The translations under genes and the position numbers were made by a program. From assembly GCA_036511675.1 (NCBI GenBank), contig DATCBU010000116.1:1-64000 (forward strand): DNA of 64,000 bases, given 5' to 3'. The notes beneath the pieces were generated by a model. That model was not told the origin of the DNA. It did no database searches and was given only the letters and a program-made list of their open reading frames with translations. The DNA comes from Chersky-840 sp036511675 (lineage in GTDB: Bacteria > Actinomycetota > Acidimicrobiia > Acidimicrobiales > UBA8190). Of the stretch, positions 8,900 through 17,913 are shown one piece after another (positions within the stretch are counted from its first letter, which is position 1; each line of letters opens with the position of its first letter).

Positions 8900-10012
8900 A
8901 TGGACCCGAGACCGCTCTCTGCCGTCGTGCTCGCTGCCGGCGAGGGGACACGGATGCGCTCGTCGCGCCCGAAGCCCCTGCACCGGCTGTGCGGCCGGCC
9001 CATGATCCTCCACGTGCTCGACGCGCTGGCGGAACTGCCCGTGCACAAGGTCGTGGTGGTGGTGGGACATCGGGGCGACTGGGTCACCAAGACCCTCGTC
9101 GACCACGCCCCGCGCTCGCTGGCGATCGAGTTCGTCGAACAATCCAAGCAGCTCGGGACCGGAGACGCGCTGGCCGTAGGGCTCACCGCCCTTCCCGACG
9201 GGCTCGTCGACGCCGACGGTGACGTCGTGGTGCTTCCCGGCGACACCCCGTTGGTGCGCCCGCCCACACTGGCTGCACTCGTCCGTCATCATCGCAACAC
9301 CGGGGCCGCGGCCACGCTGCTCACCGCTGTCCTGCCCGACCCCACCGGCTACGACCGCGTGGTGCGGGGTAAGAACGACGCCGTGGTGCAAGTCGTCGAG
9401 GCCGCCGACGTGCGCGAAGACGACGCCTTCGTCGACGAGGTGGCCACCACCATCCACTGCTTCCGCCATGCCGTGCTGGCCCCGGCCCTGCGCCGGCTGC
9501 GACCGGTGGTTCGTACCGGCGAGCACTGCCTCACCGGGATCTACGCCGTGCTCCATGACGCCGGCTATGGCGTGGAGACGCTCGTGGTGGGCGATCCCAT
9601 GGAGGCGGCCGGGGTCAACGACCGGGCTCAGCTGGCCGTGGCCGACGCCGAGTTGCGCGACCGCATCAACGAACGGTGGATGCGGCGAGGTGTGACCATG
9701 TGGGATCCCGAGAACACCTACATCGACGCCAATGCGCGCCTCGAGGCCGATGTGGTCCTCCTTCCCGGCGTCGTCATCCAGGGCGAGTGCATCCTGGGGG
9801 CGGGGGCCGAGATCGGGCCTGACTGCCACATCGTCGACAGTGCTGTAGGGGCCGGGGCCAAGGTCACCAAGAGCACCGTGCTGCGCGCCGAGATCGGGGA
9901 AGAGGCCCGGGTGGGGCCGTTCTCGGTGCTCGGGCCCGGTGCCCACGTCGGCGCCGGTGCCGTGGTGGGGCCGTTCACCCGGCTGGGGGCGGACTTCCCG
10001 GCTCTGGATTGA
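8900..10012 (+). CDS. GlmU-like nucleotidyltransferase lacking the acetyltransferase half
   Basis: Bifunctional GlmU makes UDP-GlcNAc through an N-terminal uridyltransferase and a C-terminal left-handed beta-helix acetyltransferase. This 370-residue protein has the first half: VLAAGEGTRMRSSRPKPLHRL (about 8-28), QLGTGDALAV, VLPGDTPLV, and ENTYIDANA where the beta-helix begins. The helix has only about four turns and the protein stops at VGPFTRLGADFPALD, before the region holding the catalytic His and acetyl-CoA contacts in E. coli GlmU. The usual NTG motif of the sugar pocket reads ATTIHC. A hairpin and a convergent gene follow directly, so this is not an obvious frameshift. It may be a monofunctional or differently specific uridyltransferase. 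ATG 8900 fixes the motif near the N-terminus. Confidence 0.82.
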   Translation: MDPRPLSAVVLAAGEGTRMRSSRPKPLHRLCGRPMILHVLDALAELPVHKVVVVVGHRGDWVTKTLVDHAPRSLAIEFVEQSKQLGTGDALAVGLTALPDGLVDADGDVVVLPGDTPLVRPPTLAALVRHHRNTGAAATLLTAVLPDPTGYDRVVRGKNDAVVQVVEAADVREDDAFVDEVATTIHCFRHAVLAPALRRLRPVVRTGEHCLTGIYAVLHDAGYGVETLVVGDPMEAAGVNDRAQLAVADAELRDRINERWMRRGVTMWDPENTYIDANARLEADVVLLPGVVIQGECILGAGAEIGPDCHIVDSAVGAGAKVTKSTVLRAEIGEEARVGPFSVLGPGAHVGAGAVVGPFTRLGADFPALD

Positions 10013-10018
10013 CGAACC

Positions 10019-10046
10019 GCGGGCGCCCGCTCGTGGCGGCGCCCGC
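10019..10046. terminator. Perfect 9-bp hairpin between convergent genes
   Basis: GCGGGCGCC at 10019-10027 pairs perfectly with GGCGCCCGC at 10038-10046 across a 10-base loop. It sits exactly in the 40-base gap between the ends of the glmU-like and universal stress protein genes, so it could serve both strands. There is no U-tract on either side. Confidence 0.55.
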
Positions 10047-10052
10047 CTCGGA

Positions 10053-10484
10053 TCAGGTTGTCTGGACGATGAACACCGCGCACGGCGCCTTGTGCGCGAT
10101 CGAATTGGGGACGCTGCCGAGCGCCCGCCGCACACCGGCCATGCCCTTGTTGCCGACCACGATCACGTCGGCCTTCTCCTGCTCGGCCACGCGCACCACG
10201 GCGTCGGCCGGATCGCCGGTCCCGGTGTGGCCTTCCACCTCGACCCCCGCGGCCCGGGCCCGGGAGCACTGGTCCTCGAGCACCATGTCCGCTTCGCCAC
10301 CGGACCCGAGGCGCTCGCGGTATTCCTCGGGAACCCCCGCCACTCGGACGGGCTTGGGCTTGTAGGCGGTGACGATGTGCAACGTGGCACCGCACAGCTT
10401 GGTGAGCTCGATGGCGTGGCGCACCGCTTCAGCGGCCGTGTCCGAGCCATCTGTGCCAACCACCACCGACGAGAACATGGGCAT
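10053..10484 (-). CDS. Universal stress protein (UspA family)
   Basis: A single-domain, 143-residue cytosolic protein. It begins FSSVVVGTDGSDTAAEAVRHA, the usual UspA first strand and helix with the ATP-contacting Asp, and ends with VVGNKGMAGVRRALGSVPNS, the glycine-rich nucleotide loop, followed by HKAPCAVFIV. The glycine-loop pattern suggests the ATP-binding branch. The start ATG 10484 is preceded by a GGAGG Shine-Dalgarno about 11 bases upstream. It is a lone leftward gene convergent with the glmU-like gene and divergent from prs. Confidence 0.9.
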   Translation of the reverse strand: MPMFSSVVVGTDGSDTAAEAVRHAIELTKLCGATLHIVTAYKPKPVRVAGVPEEYRERLGSGGEADMVLEDQCSRARAAGVEVEGHTGTGDPADAVVRVAEQEKADVIVVGNKGMAGVRRALGSVPNSIAHKAPCAVFIVQTT

Positions 10485-10752
10485 CGATCGTCCGCCTCCG
10501 GGCGCACTCTACCCACGTCCCCGGGGCCACGCCCTGCCCGGCACCGAGGCTGCGCCCGGCCCCGCCCGACTCCCGGGGCGAGGTCCGCCCGTCGGGCTCC
10601 CCGTGGCGGCGCTGGCCCGGAGCTGGGGCCAACACCCATGTGTCGGTCACCTACGGCGCCGCCGCTGACCTCCTGGCCGCGCCCTACGGCAGCGGCGTCG
10701 ACATCCCTGCGATGGCCGAGATCCTCCACGACACGTCCCCTTGGCGGCGCAC

Positions 10753-10758
10753 TAACGT
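10753..10758 (+). promoter_or_regulatory. Leaderless-type -10 box of prs
   Basis: TAACGT ends 7 bases before GTG 10766. There is no Shine-Dalgarno before that codon, so transcription probably starts at or next to the start codon. The remaining 10485-10752 between the usp and prs starts holds nothing else I recognise. Confidence 0.5.
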
Positions 10759-10765
10759 TCGACAT

Positions 10766-11737
10766 GTGGAGCTGGTTCCCAAACGGCGTCTCGAGCTCGT
10801 GTCCGGGAGATCACACCCGGCCCTGACCGAGGAGATCGCCACGCATCTCGGTGTGGAGCTCGGCGGGGCCAATCTGCGCGAGTTCGCCAACGGCGAGATC
10901 CACTGCCGCTACGATGGCTCGTTGCGAGGCAGTGACGTGTTCATCGTGCAGACCCACTCGGGTCCCGTGAACGACTCCATCATGGAACAGCTCATCATGA
11001 TCGACGCCGCCAAGCGGGCGTCGGCCAAGCGAATCACCGCCGTGTGCCCGTACTACGGGTACTCGCGCCAAGACCGCAAGGCCACCGGGCGCGAGCCCAT
11101 CACCGCCAAGCTCGTGGCCGACATGTTCCAGGTGGCCGGGGCCGATCGCGTGGTGAGTGTCGACTTGCACTCCGGACAGATCCAGGGTTTCTTCGACATC
11201 CCCTTTGACCACCTCACGGCCACGCCGGTGCTGGTGGAAGAGCTGCACCGGTTGGGGACGAGCGACCTCGTGATCGTTGCTCCTGATGCGGGTCGGGTGC
11301 GCGTGGCGGAGCGCTTCAGCCAACACCTCGGGGCGGACCTGGCCTTCGTGCACAAACGCCGGCCCCGGGGTACCCACAACCAGGTCGAGGCGCTCGACGT
11401 CGTCGGTGAAGTCCAGGGGCGGCACTGCGTCTTGATCGACGACATGATCGACACCGCCGGCACCATCTGTGCCGCGGCGGAGCTCCTGGCCGAGCGGGGG
11501 GCGGCGGACATCTCGGCCATGGCCACCCACGGGGTGCTGTCGGACCCGGCCATCCAGCGGCTCGAAAAGTCCCCGCTCACCAGGGTCGTGGTGACCAATA
11601 CCCTTCCCATCTCCGACGAGAAGCTCATCGAGAAGCTCCAGGTCCTGTCGGTGGCCAAGCTCATCGCCGACGCCATCGACGCCGTGTTCGAGGACACCTC
11701 GGTGTCGGAGATCTTCGGGGGCGACAACCTCACCTGA
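10766..11737 (+). CDS. prs: Ribose-phosphate pyrophosphokinase
   Basis: Makes PRPP from ribose 5-phosphate and ATP for purine, pyrimidine, histidine, tryptophan and NAD synthesis. The 323-residue product has the class I pattern: ELVSGRSHPALTEEIATHLG, REFANGEIHCRY, the catalytic flexible loop CPYYGYSRQDRKATGREPI (about 92-110), DLHSGQIQGFFDIP, and the PRPP-binding loop CVLIDDMIDTAGTICAAAEL (about 222-241). GTG 10766 was chosen over an upstream ATG in the same frame because it gives the normal family length and lies 7 bases after a TAACGT box. In actinobacteria prs commonly follows glmU; here a usp gene on the other strand separates them. Confidence 0.94.
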   Translation: MELVPKRRLELVSGRSHPALTEEIATHLGVELGGANLREFANGEIHCRYDGSLRGSDVFIVQTHSGPVNDSIMEQLIMIDAAKRASAKRITAVCPYYGYSRQDRKATGREPITAKLVADMFQVAGADRVVSVDLHSGQIQGFFDIPFDHLTATPVLVEELHRLGTSDLVIVAPDAGRVRVAERFSQHLGADLAFVHKRRPRGTHNQVEALDVVGEVQGRHCVLIDDMIDTAGTICAAAELLAERGAADISAMATHGVLSDPAIQRLEKSPLTRVVVTNTLPISDEKLIEKLQVLSVAKLIADAIDAVFEDTSVSEIFGGDNLT

Positions 11738-11790
11738 GCGGGCCGCCCACCCCGGTCGCACGTCGGGTTTCTCCCCCGTCCCGGGCCTTC

Positions 11791-11796
11791 TATGCT
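11791..11796 (+). promoter_or_regulatory. Candidate -10 box of rplY
   Basis: TATGCT lies 38 bases upstream of the rplY ATG. A transcript starting about 6-7 bases further on would carry a short leader with the GAGGAG Shine-Dalgarno at 11819-11824. No good -35 box is visible. Confidence 0.35.
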
Positions 11797-11834
11797 GGGT
11801 CGCTCGTTCGTCGCATCCGAGGAGCCCTTTTCCC

Positions 11835-12515
11835 ATGGCTGAAACCATCCTGGTCGCCGAGGCCGGCCGTCCCTCCGGCTCCAGCGCGGCGCGCCGGCTG
11901 CGCCACGACGGCCGCATCCCGGCCGTGGTGTACGGGCCCGGCGTCGATCCCATTCCCGTGTCGGTGGTGGCGCGCGAGCTGCGGGCCGCGTTGAGCACCG
12001 ACGCGGGGCTCAACGCCGTGCTCTCGCTCCAGGTGGACGGCAAGAAGTTCCTGACCATGGCCCGGGAGCTGCAGCGCCATCCCGTGCGCGGCAGCGTGAC
12101 GCACGTCGACTTCCAGGTCGTCGACCCCAACCGCGAGGTCACCGCCGAGGTCACCATCACCCTCACCGGGGAGGCCCTCGAGCTGCACCGGGCCGACGGG
12201 GTGCTCGAGCAGCAGATGTTCTCCCTCACCATCCGGTCCCGCCCCGCCGACATCCCCGCTCACCTCGAGGTCGACATCACTGATCTGGTCATCGGGGCGG
12301 CGGTGCGCGTGTCGGACATCACCCTTCCGTCCAATGTGACCGCCGAGGCCGACCCCGACTCGATCGTCGCCGCCGGGCAGCCCCCGCGCGTGCAGACCGT
12401 CGAGGAGGGCGCGGCCGAAGCCGAAGGTGCCGAAGGCGAAGCGGCCGAAGGCGAGGCGGCCGGCGCCGGCGAGGCGTCGGCGTCCGCCGGGGGCGAGTCG
12501 GGCGGGGAGAGCTAA
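11835..12515 (+). CDS. rplY: Large ribosomal subunit protein bL25 (Ctc type)
   Basis: Binds 5S rRNA on the 50S subunit. The 226-residue protein is the long Ctc/TL5 form. The N-terminal L25 domain (about 1-95) carries RPSGSSAARRLRHDGRIPAVVYG and GSVTHVDFQVVDPNREVTAEV. A second beta domain (to about 190) carries DIPAHLEVDITDLVIGAAVRVSDI. The acidic Ala/Glu/Gly tail (GAAEAEGAEGEAAEGEAAG) is low complexity and presumably disordered. A GAGGAG Shine-Dalgarno precedes ATG 11835. The gene is followed in the same frame by pth; this rplY-pth pairing is standard in actinobacteria and suggests co-transcription. Confidence 0.93.
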   Translation: MAETILVAEAGRPSGSSAARRLRHDGRIPAVVYGPGVDPIPVSVVARELRAALSTDAGLNAVLSLQVDGKKFLTMARELQRHPVRGSVTHVDFQVVDPNREVTAEVTITLTGEALELHRADGVLEQQMFSLTIRSRPADIPAHLEVDITDLVIGAAVRVSDITLPSNVTAEADPDSIVAAGQPPRVQTVEEGAAEAEGAEGEAAEGEAAGAGEASASAGGESGGES

Positions 12516-12518
12516 CCC

Positions 12519-13139
12519 CTGCGGCGCCTGCTGCCCGCGTCCGGCAGGGGGGCGGCGGCCGACCTGCTGGTGGTGGGCCTCGGCAACCCGGGAGCGGAAT
12601 TCGAGAGGACCCGGCACAACTTGGGCGCCGAGGTGGTCGAGCGGTTGGCGACGCGCCGGGGCCAGCGGTTGCGACCCGAGAAGGGCACGAGGGCCGTCGT
12701 GGCCCAGTCCCGCCTCGCCCAGCAGCTCGTGGTGCTGGCGGTGCCGCAGACCTATATGAACGAGTCGGGTCTGGCGGTGAGCGCCCTCATGAAGCGATTC
12801 CGCGTCCCGGCCACGGACCGGCTGGTGGTCGTCCACGATGAGCTCGACCTGCCCTCGGGCCGGGTGAAGGTCAAGGTGGGAGGGGGAACGGCCGGCAACA
12901 ACGGGCTCAAGTCCATTCACAGCCATCTCCATGATCCGGGCTATCTCCGCGTCCGGATCGGTATCGGCAAGCCGGCGGGCCGTGAGCCCGGTGCCGACTA
13001 CGTGCTGCACCGCCCCTCGCGTGCCGAGCGCAGTGCGCTCGACGTGGCCATCGAGTCGGCGGCCGACGCCGTCGAGGTGATCGCCCTCGAGGGGGTCGAC
13101 GTCGCCATGCTGCGGTTCAACGGCGAGGCGCCCTCCTGA
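12519..13139 (+). CDS. pth: Peptidyl-tRNA hydrolase, probable CTG start
   Basis: Recycles peptidyl-tRNA released during abortive translation. Motifs are those of Pth: VVGLGNPGAEFERTRHNLGAE with the catalytic His, VPQTYMNESGLAV, VVHDELDLPSGRVKVKVGGG and GNNGLKSIHSHL. The start is a problem. The rplY stop at 12513 is in the same frame, and from there to VGLGNPG the only ATG/GTG/TTG codons are GTG 12570 and 12573, which would cut the first strand (homologues read LLVVGLGNPG). CTG 12519 lies 9 bases after GGGGAGAG, and CTG 12564/12567 follow a G-rich stretch. I annotate CTG 12519 (206 residues); CTG 12564 is the alternative. Confidence 0.88.
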   Translation: MRRLLPASGRGAAADLLVVGLGNPGAEFERTRHNLGAEVVERLATRRGQRLRPEKGTRAVVAQSRLAQQLVVLAVPQTYMNESGLAVSALMKRFRVPATDRLVVVHDELDLPSGRVKVKVGGGTAGNNGLKSIHSHLHDPGYLRVRIGIGKPAGREPGADYVLHRPSRAERSALDVAIESAADAVEVIALEGVDVAMLRFNGEAPS

Positions 13140-13188
13140 GAGGACCCCGGAGCCGCCGGCCGCGGGCGTCGGCCCTCACCACCGTCGG

Positions 13189-13194
13189 TAGCCT
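13189..13194 (+). promoter_or_regulatory. Leaderless-type -10 box of mfd
   Basis: TAGCCT ends 6 bases before GTG 13201, with no Shine-Dalgarno in front of that codon. Confidence 0.5.
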
Positions 13195-13200
13195 GCATCT

Positions 13201-16200
13201 GTGAGCCTGCGCTCGCTTCCTCCTCTTCTGCGCCTCGAACCCGCCATGGTCGACGCCATGGCGGTGGGTTCCAGCGCGCTGGCGGTGCCCGACGCCGCCG
13301 TCGCCTACGTGGTGGCCGGGATGTGCCGGCTGGGGGAGCGACGACCCCTGCTGGTGGTGACGCCGACCGTCGGCGACGCCGAGCGGCTGAGCCACGACAT
13401 CGGCGCCTTCCTCGGGAACGACGAAGTCGAGCTGTTCCCGGCGTGGGACACCCTTCCTTTTGAACGCGTCAGCCCCGAGTTGTCCACCATGGGTCGGCGT
13501 CTGCGCCTGCTGTGGCGCCTGCACGGCCCATCCTCCGCGCCGGCGGTCATCGTGGCTCCCGTGCGGGCACTGCTGCAGCGGCTGGGCCCCGTCGAGGAGG
13601 CGGCGGTCCCGGTGGTCGTGGCGCGCCGCGACCGCTTCGACCAGCAGGAATTGGTGAGTCGCCTGGTGGCGCTCGGGTACCGACGCGAGTACCAGGTCGA
13701 GCACCGCGGCGAGCTCGCCGTGCGGGGCGGGATCATCGACGTCTACCCGTCGACCTCCGAGCTCCCGGTGCGCATCGACCTGTGGGGTGACGAGGTCGAC
13801 CGCCTCACCGAATTCGATCCCGGCGACCAGCGTTCGGTATCGGACCTCACTGCGATCGAGTTGTTCGGGTGTCGCGAAGTGCTTCCCACTGACGCCGTGC
13901 GCGTCCGCGCCGCCGCGTTGGTGGGCACCGAGCCGTGGGGACGTGCCCAGTGGGAGCGCCTGGCCGAGGGCCAGATCTTCGACGGGATGGAGTCATGGTT
14001 GCCGTGGCTGGTCGACGAAGAACGGGTCCTGCCGGACCTGGTGGGCCCGGGGGGCCGCATCGTGCTGGTCGACCCCCGCCGCATCCGTGACCGTGCCGCT
14101 GAGCTCAACGACGAGGAGGCGGCCCTGGCCGGGGCCCTCGCCGTGACGTGGGGGGTCGTGGACCTCGTCGACGCCGGCACCCCGGGCGGCGCGGCGGATC
14201 CGTCGGAGCGGTTCCCCCGCCTGAACGTCGCCTACGAACGGCTCCTGGGCCGGTCGGCGGCGCCGGTCTTGTCGATGGTGCCGGTCGCCGACTCCCCGTC
14301 CACCCCCGCCGTCGTGGCGCGCGGCATGGAGCCGGTCCACGGGGACCGGGCGCTGTTGGCGGCGCGCCTGTCGGAGCTCGTGGCGGGGGGGTACTCGGTG
14401 ACGGTGTGCGCCGAGGGGGCGGGCTCGGCATCGCGCCTGGCCGCAGTCCTGGCCGAGGAGGGCATGGTCGTGCCCATCGTGCCCATCGGTGCCGGGGACG
14501 GGTCGGCGACCGCCGGGACGACCGACGACCCCGACCTGGGGCGCCCCGGACTACGGATCGTGGTGGCCCCCCTCGAGCGCGGTGTCGTGGTGCCGGGGGC
14601 CAAGGTGGCGATCCTGGCCGAGGCCGACTTCACCGGGCGCCGACGGGCTCATCGCCCCGCCCGGGCGCGGGCGCGGCCCACCGACGGGTTCTTCGACGAC
14701 CTGGCCCCCGGCGACTACGTGGTGCATCGCCAGCACGGTGTGGCCCGCTTCGCGGGGATGGTGACCCGCACGGTCAACGGCGCGTCACGCGACTATCTGC
14801 TGCTCGCATACCGCGGCGACGACAAGCTCTATCTGCCCTCGGACCAGATCGACGCACTGACGCCGTACAGCGGAGGCGAGTCCCCCACGCTCAACCGCCT
14901 CGGCGGGGGGGAGTGGCAGCGCACGCGGGCCAAGGCGCGCGCCGCGGTGCACGAGATCGCCCAGGAGCTGGTCGAGCTGTACCGCCTGCGTCTGCACATG
15001 AAGGGCCATGCCTTCGCCCCCGACACGCCGTGGCAGCGCGAGCTCGAGGACTCGTTCGCCTTCACCGAGACCGTGGACCAGTTGCGCGCCGTCGAGGAGG
15101 TCAAGGGGGACATGGAGTCCGACGTGCCCATGGACCGCCTGGTGTGCGGCGACGTCGGTTTCGGCAAGACCGAGGTGGCTGTGCGCGCCGTGTTCAAGGC
15201 GGTCCAGGACGGCAAGCAGGCCGCCGTGCTCGTGCCCACGACCCTGTTGGCGCAACAACACGCTCAGACCTTCTCCGAGCGCTACGCCGGGTACCCCATC
15301 AGGGTCGAGATGCTGTCGCGCTTTCTCACCCCGACGCAGGCCCGCGACGTCGTGGCCGGACTCGCCTCGGGGGCGGTCGACGTCGTGGTGGGCACGCACC
15401 GGATGTTGGCGGGAGACATCAAATTCAAGGACCTCGGCCTGTTGGTGGTGGACGAGGAGCAGCGATTCGGTGTGAGCCACAAAGAGACCATGAAGCAGAT
15501 GGCGTCGGGCGTCGACGTCTTGACCCTGACGGCGAACCCCATCCCCCGCACCCTCGAGATGGCCCTCACCGGCATCCGCGACCTCTCACTCATCAACACA
15601 CCCCCGGCGGCGCGCCAGCCCATCCTCACTTACGTGGGCGAGTACGAGGAGGCCGCTGTGGTCGAAGCATTGCGCCGTGAGCTGCTGCGCGAAGGCCAGG
15701 CCTTCTTCGTGCACAACTGGGTGCAGAACATCGAAGCCGTGGCCCAGCGCCTGCGAGCCCTTGTGCCCGAGGCGCGGGTGGCGGTGGCGCACGGGCAAAT
15801 GGACGAGGGGACCCTCGAACAGGTCGTGCTGGACTTTTGGGAGAGGCGCTTCGACGTCCTGGTGTGTACCACCATCATCGAGTCGGGCATCGACATGCCC
15901 ACGGTGAACACCCTCGTGGTCGACCGCGCCGACCGATTGGGACTGGGCCAGCTGCACCAGTTGCGTGGGCGCGTGGGCCGTTCGAGCCAGCGCGCCTACG
16001 CCTATCTGTTCCATCCCGCCGACAAGGTGCTGTCGGAGGCGGCCTACGAGCGGTTGCGGACCATCGGCGAGCAGACCGAGCTCGGGGCCGGGTTCAAGAT
16101 CGCCATGCGGGACCTCGAGATCAGGGGGGCGGGAAACTTGCTCGGCCAGGACCAGTCGGGCCACATCGCGGCGGTGGGGTACGACCTGTACGTGCAGCTC

Positions 16201-16764
16201 GTGGCCGAGGCGGTGGCCGAGATGAAAGGCGAGCCGCTGCGGCCCCCGGTCGAGGTCAAGATCGACGTCCCCTCCGACGCCCACCTTCCGTCGGACTACG
16301 TGTCGCGCGAGGACCTGCGCCTCGAGGCGTACCGCCGCCTGGCCTCGGTCACTGCCGAAGCGGAGGTCGACGACATCCGCTCGGAATGGCTCGACCGCTT
16401 CGGCCCGCTGCCGGCCCCCGCCGAAGGGCTCCTGGCCGTAGCGCGGCTGCGGGTGGAGTGTCTCAGAACGGGCGTGCGCGAAGTGTCGGCCACGGCGGCG
16501 CGCCCCGGGCAGGGGGCCGGTCGTCCCGGGCGGCGCGGCCTCGTGGCCCGGATGGCACCGCTCGAGCTTCCCGCCTCGGCCAGGGTGCGGCTGCGGCGAC
16601 TGCGCCCCGAGTCCCTGGTCAAAGAAGACGCGCGCCTGGTCGTGGTCCCGCTCGGGCCAGACGAACCGCCGGTGGAGGCGTTGACCGAGCTGCTCGGTGA
16701 GCTCGTGCCCGCTCCCCAGGTTCTCGGCGGGGCCGAATCGTCTGGCGCGGGGGCGCGCCGGTAG
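13201..16764 (+). CDS. mfd: Transcription-repair coupling factor
   Basis: The 1187-residue ATPase displaces RNA polymerase stalled at DNA lesions and recruits UvrA. The N-terminal UvrB-like module (to about 350) includes WDTLPFERVSPE and AVRGGIIDVYPSTSELPVRIDLWGDEVD (split here by description only: residues about 175-202). The RNA polymerase-interacting domain starts near 502 (GDYVVHRQHGVARFAGM). The RecG-type motor has Walker A GDVGFGKTEVAVRA (about 650), the DEEQ box DEEQRFGVSHKETMK (about 750), TLTANPIPRTLEMAL and the QLRGRVGRS motif. The C-terminal TRCF domain follows, with an Arg/Gly-rich loop near 1100 (ARPGQGAGRPGRRG) that interrupts it. Start GTG 13201 fits a TAGCCT box 6 bases upstream. 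Confidence 0.96.
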   Translation: MSLRSLPPLLRLEPAMVDAMAVGSSALAVPDAAVAYVVAGMCRLGERRPLLVVTPTVGDAERLSHDIGAFLGNDEVELFPAWDTLPFERVSPELSTMGRRLRLLWRLHGPSSAPAVIVAPVRALLQRLGPVEEAAVPVVVARRDRFDQQELVSRLVALGYRREYQVEHRGELAVRGGIIDVYPSTSELPVRIDLWGDEVDRLTEFDPGDQRSVSDLTAIELFGCREVLPTDAVRVRAAALVGTEPWGRAQWERLAEGQIFDGMESWLPWLVDEERVLPDLVGPGGRIVLVDPRRIRDRAAELNDEEAALAGALAVTWGVVDLVDAGTPGGAADPSERFPRLNVAYERLLGRSAAPVLSMVPVADSPSTPAVVARGMEPVHGDRALLAARLSELVAGGYSVTVCAEGAGSASRLAAVLAEEGMVVPIVPIGAGDGSATAGTTDDPDLGRPGLRIVVAPLERGVVVPGAKVAILAEADFTGRRRAHRPARARARPTDGFFDDLAPGDYVVHRQHGVARFAGMVTRTVNGASRDYLLLAYRGDDKLYLPSDQIDALTPYSGGESPTLNRLGGGEWQRTRAKARAAVHEIAQELVELYRLRLHMKGHAFAPDTPWQRELEDSFAFTETVDQLRAVEEVKGDMESDVPMDRLVCGDVGFGKTEVAVRAVFKAVQDGKQAAVLVPTTLLAQQHAQTFSERYAGYPIRVEMLSRFLTPTQARDVVAGLASGAVDVVVGTHRMLAGDIKFKDLGLLVVDEEQRFGVSHKETMKQMASGVDVLTLTANPIPRTLEMALTGIRDLSLINTPPAARQPILTYVGEYEEAAVVEALRRELLREGQAFFVHNWVQNIEAVAQRLRALVPEARVAVAHGQMDEGTLEQVVLDFWERRFDVLVCTTIIESGIDMPTVNTLVVDRADRLGLGQLHQLRGRVGRSSQRAYAYLFHPADKVLSEAAYERLRTIGEQTELGAGFKIAMRDLEIRGAGNLLGQDQSGHIAAVGYDLYVQLVAEAVAEMKGEPLRPPVEVKIDVPSDAHLPSDYVSREDLRLEAYRRLASVTAEAEVDDIRSEWLDRFGPLPAPAEGLLAVARLRVECLRTGVREVSATAARPGQGAGRPGRRGLVARMAPLELPASARVRLRRLRPESLVKEDARLVVVPLGPDEPPVEALTELLGELVPAPQVLGGAESSGAGARR

Positions 16765-16776
16765 AGTGCCCGTTCC

Positions 16777-17913
16777 GTGAAGCGCCTCCTCGTCCTGGTC
16801 GCCCTGGGGGCGTTGTGTGCCGGTGCGGCGGGATGCGACGTGTCGCCCACGGCCGCCATCGTCAACGGCAAGACCATCACGCAGTCCCAGCTCCAGGACC
16901 AGCTCACGCTGGTCTCGGGCAGCGCCGTAGCCCAGTGCGCCTTGTCCATCGAAGAGGCGCAGAGCGGAGGGACGTTGCCGACGGTGACCGGCACCGGCCA
17001 GGCCACGGTCACCACGCAGTTCGCCGCCTTCGAGCTCAACGGGCTGGTGGCGCAGAACCTGGAGGCCCAGGCGCTGGCCTCACGCCACGCCGAGGTGACC
17101 GCCGCCGACGTCGCCGCCGCCCGCCAGGACTACGAGTCCCAGGTCGAAGCGGCATCGACCCAGGTGAGCTCGCCCTGCAACCTGACCGGCACCACCCTCG
17201 TCGGCCGTCTGCCCAAGGCGTTCGTGGACCAGCAGGCGCGCACCCTCGCCACCCAGGAGAAGCTCGAGGAGATCGTCGGTCACGTCGACGTGAGCCCCGG
17301 CGCCGTGCGGGCCTACTACGACACCCATCACAGCCAGGTCACCCAGCTGTGCCTCGACTTCATCATCGCCACGGGTCAGGCTGCGGCGCAGACCATCCAC
17401 GACAAGATCGCGGCAGGCACCAGCTTCGCCGCCGCCGATGCCGGCCCCGGTGCCGATGCCAACAGCCCCGCCGGAGGCGAGGGCCCATGCGTATTCCCCT
17501 CTGACGTCGTGTCGCAGCTCGGCCAGGCGACCGCCACCGCGGTCGAAGGGTTGGCCAACGGCCAGCTGGCCCCGCCCCAGGAGCTCCAGGTCCCGAACCA
17601 GGTCACCGGCCAGACCCAGACCATCTGGCTCGTGATCGCCGTCCGCGCCCGGAACCTCGTCTCCTTCGCCGCCACCGAGTCCGGGTTGCGCCAGGAGATG
17701 CTCGGTGCCGGCGGCCCGAGCCTCAGCGCCGCCCTGGGCCGCGCCGTGAAGGGCGCCCGGGTGGAGCTCGATCCCCGCTACGGGACGTGGAGCGCCACCC
17801 ACGGTGTGGCCGCCCCCAAGCCACCATCTCCCGCGCTGGTCCTGAATTCCGCGGTCGACGGCTCCTCCTCGGGCTCGTCCATTCTGGGTTCGGGCGGCCA
17901 GTCCCCAGGTTGA
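16777..17913 (+). CDS. Lipoprotein with SurA-like N-domain and parvulin-like region
   Basis: A 378-residue secreted protein. The N-terminus MKRLLVLVALGALCAGAAGC is a lipoprotein signal with the lipobox cysteine at residue 20; Lgt, encoded at 46.3-47.1 kb, would acylate it. Next comes AAIVNGKTITQSQLQDQL, the opening of SurA_N/PpiC-type chaperones, then helices, and around residues 175-290 a region arranged like a peptidyl-prolyl cis-trans isomerase domain (VDVSPGAVRAYYDTHHSQV, then FAAADAGPGADANSPAGGEG). The rotamase core is degenerate, so isomerase activity is doubtful and a folding or holdase role outside the membrane is more likely. It lies 12 bases after mfd; GTG 16777 follows a TAGAGT hexamer by 9 bases. 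Its stop overlaps the mazG start. Confidence 0.8.
   Translation: MKRLLVLVALGALCAGAAGCDVSPTAAIVNGKTITQSQLQDQLTLVSGSAVAQCALSIEEAQSGGTLPTVTGTGQATVTTQFAAFELNGLVAQNLEAQALASRHAEVTAADVAAARQDYESQVEAASTQVSSPCNLTGTTLVGRLPKAFVDQQARTLATQEKLEEIVGHVDVSPGAVRAYYDTHHSQVTQLCLDFIIATGQAAAQTIHDKIAAGTSFAAADAGPGADANSPAGGEGPCVFPSDVVSQLGQATATAVEGLANGQLAPPQELQVPNQVTGQTQTIWLVIAVRARNLVSFAATESGLRQEMLGAGGPSLSAALGRAVKGARVELDPRYGTWSATHGVAAPKPPSPALVLNSAVDGSSSGSSILGSGGQSPG

Noticed and set aside
9990..10060. A frameshift that would restore a full-length GlmU
   Set aside because: The bases after the stop are a perfect hairpin and the end of a convergent universal stress protein gene, so no beta-helix coding sequence is left to join.
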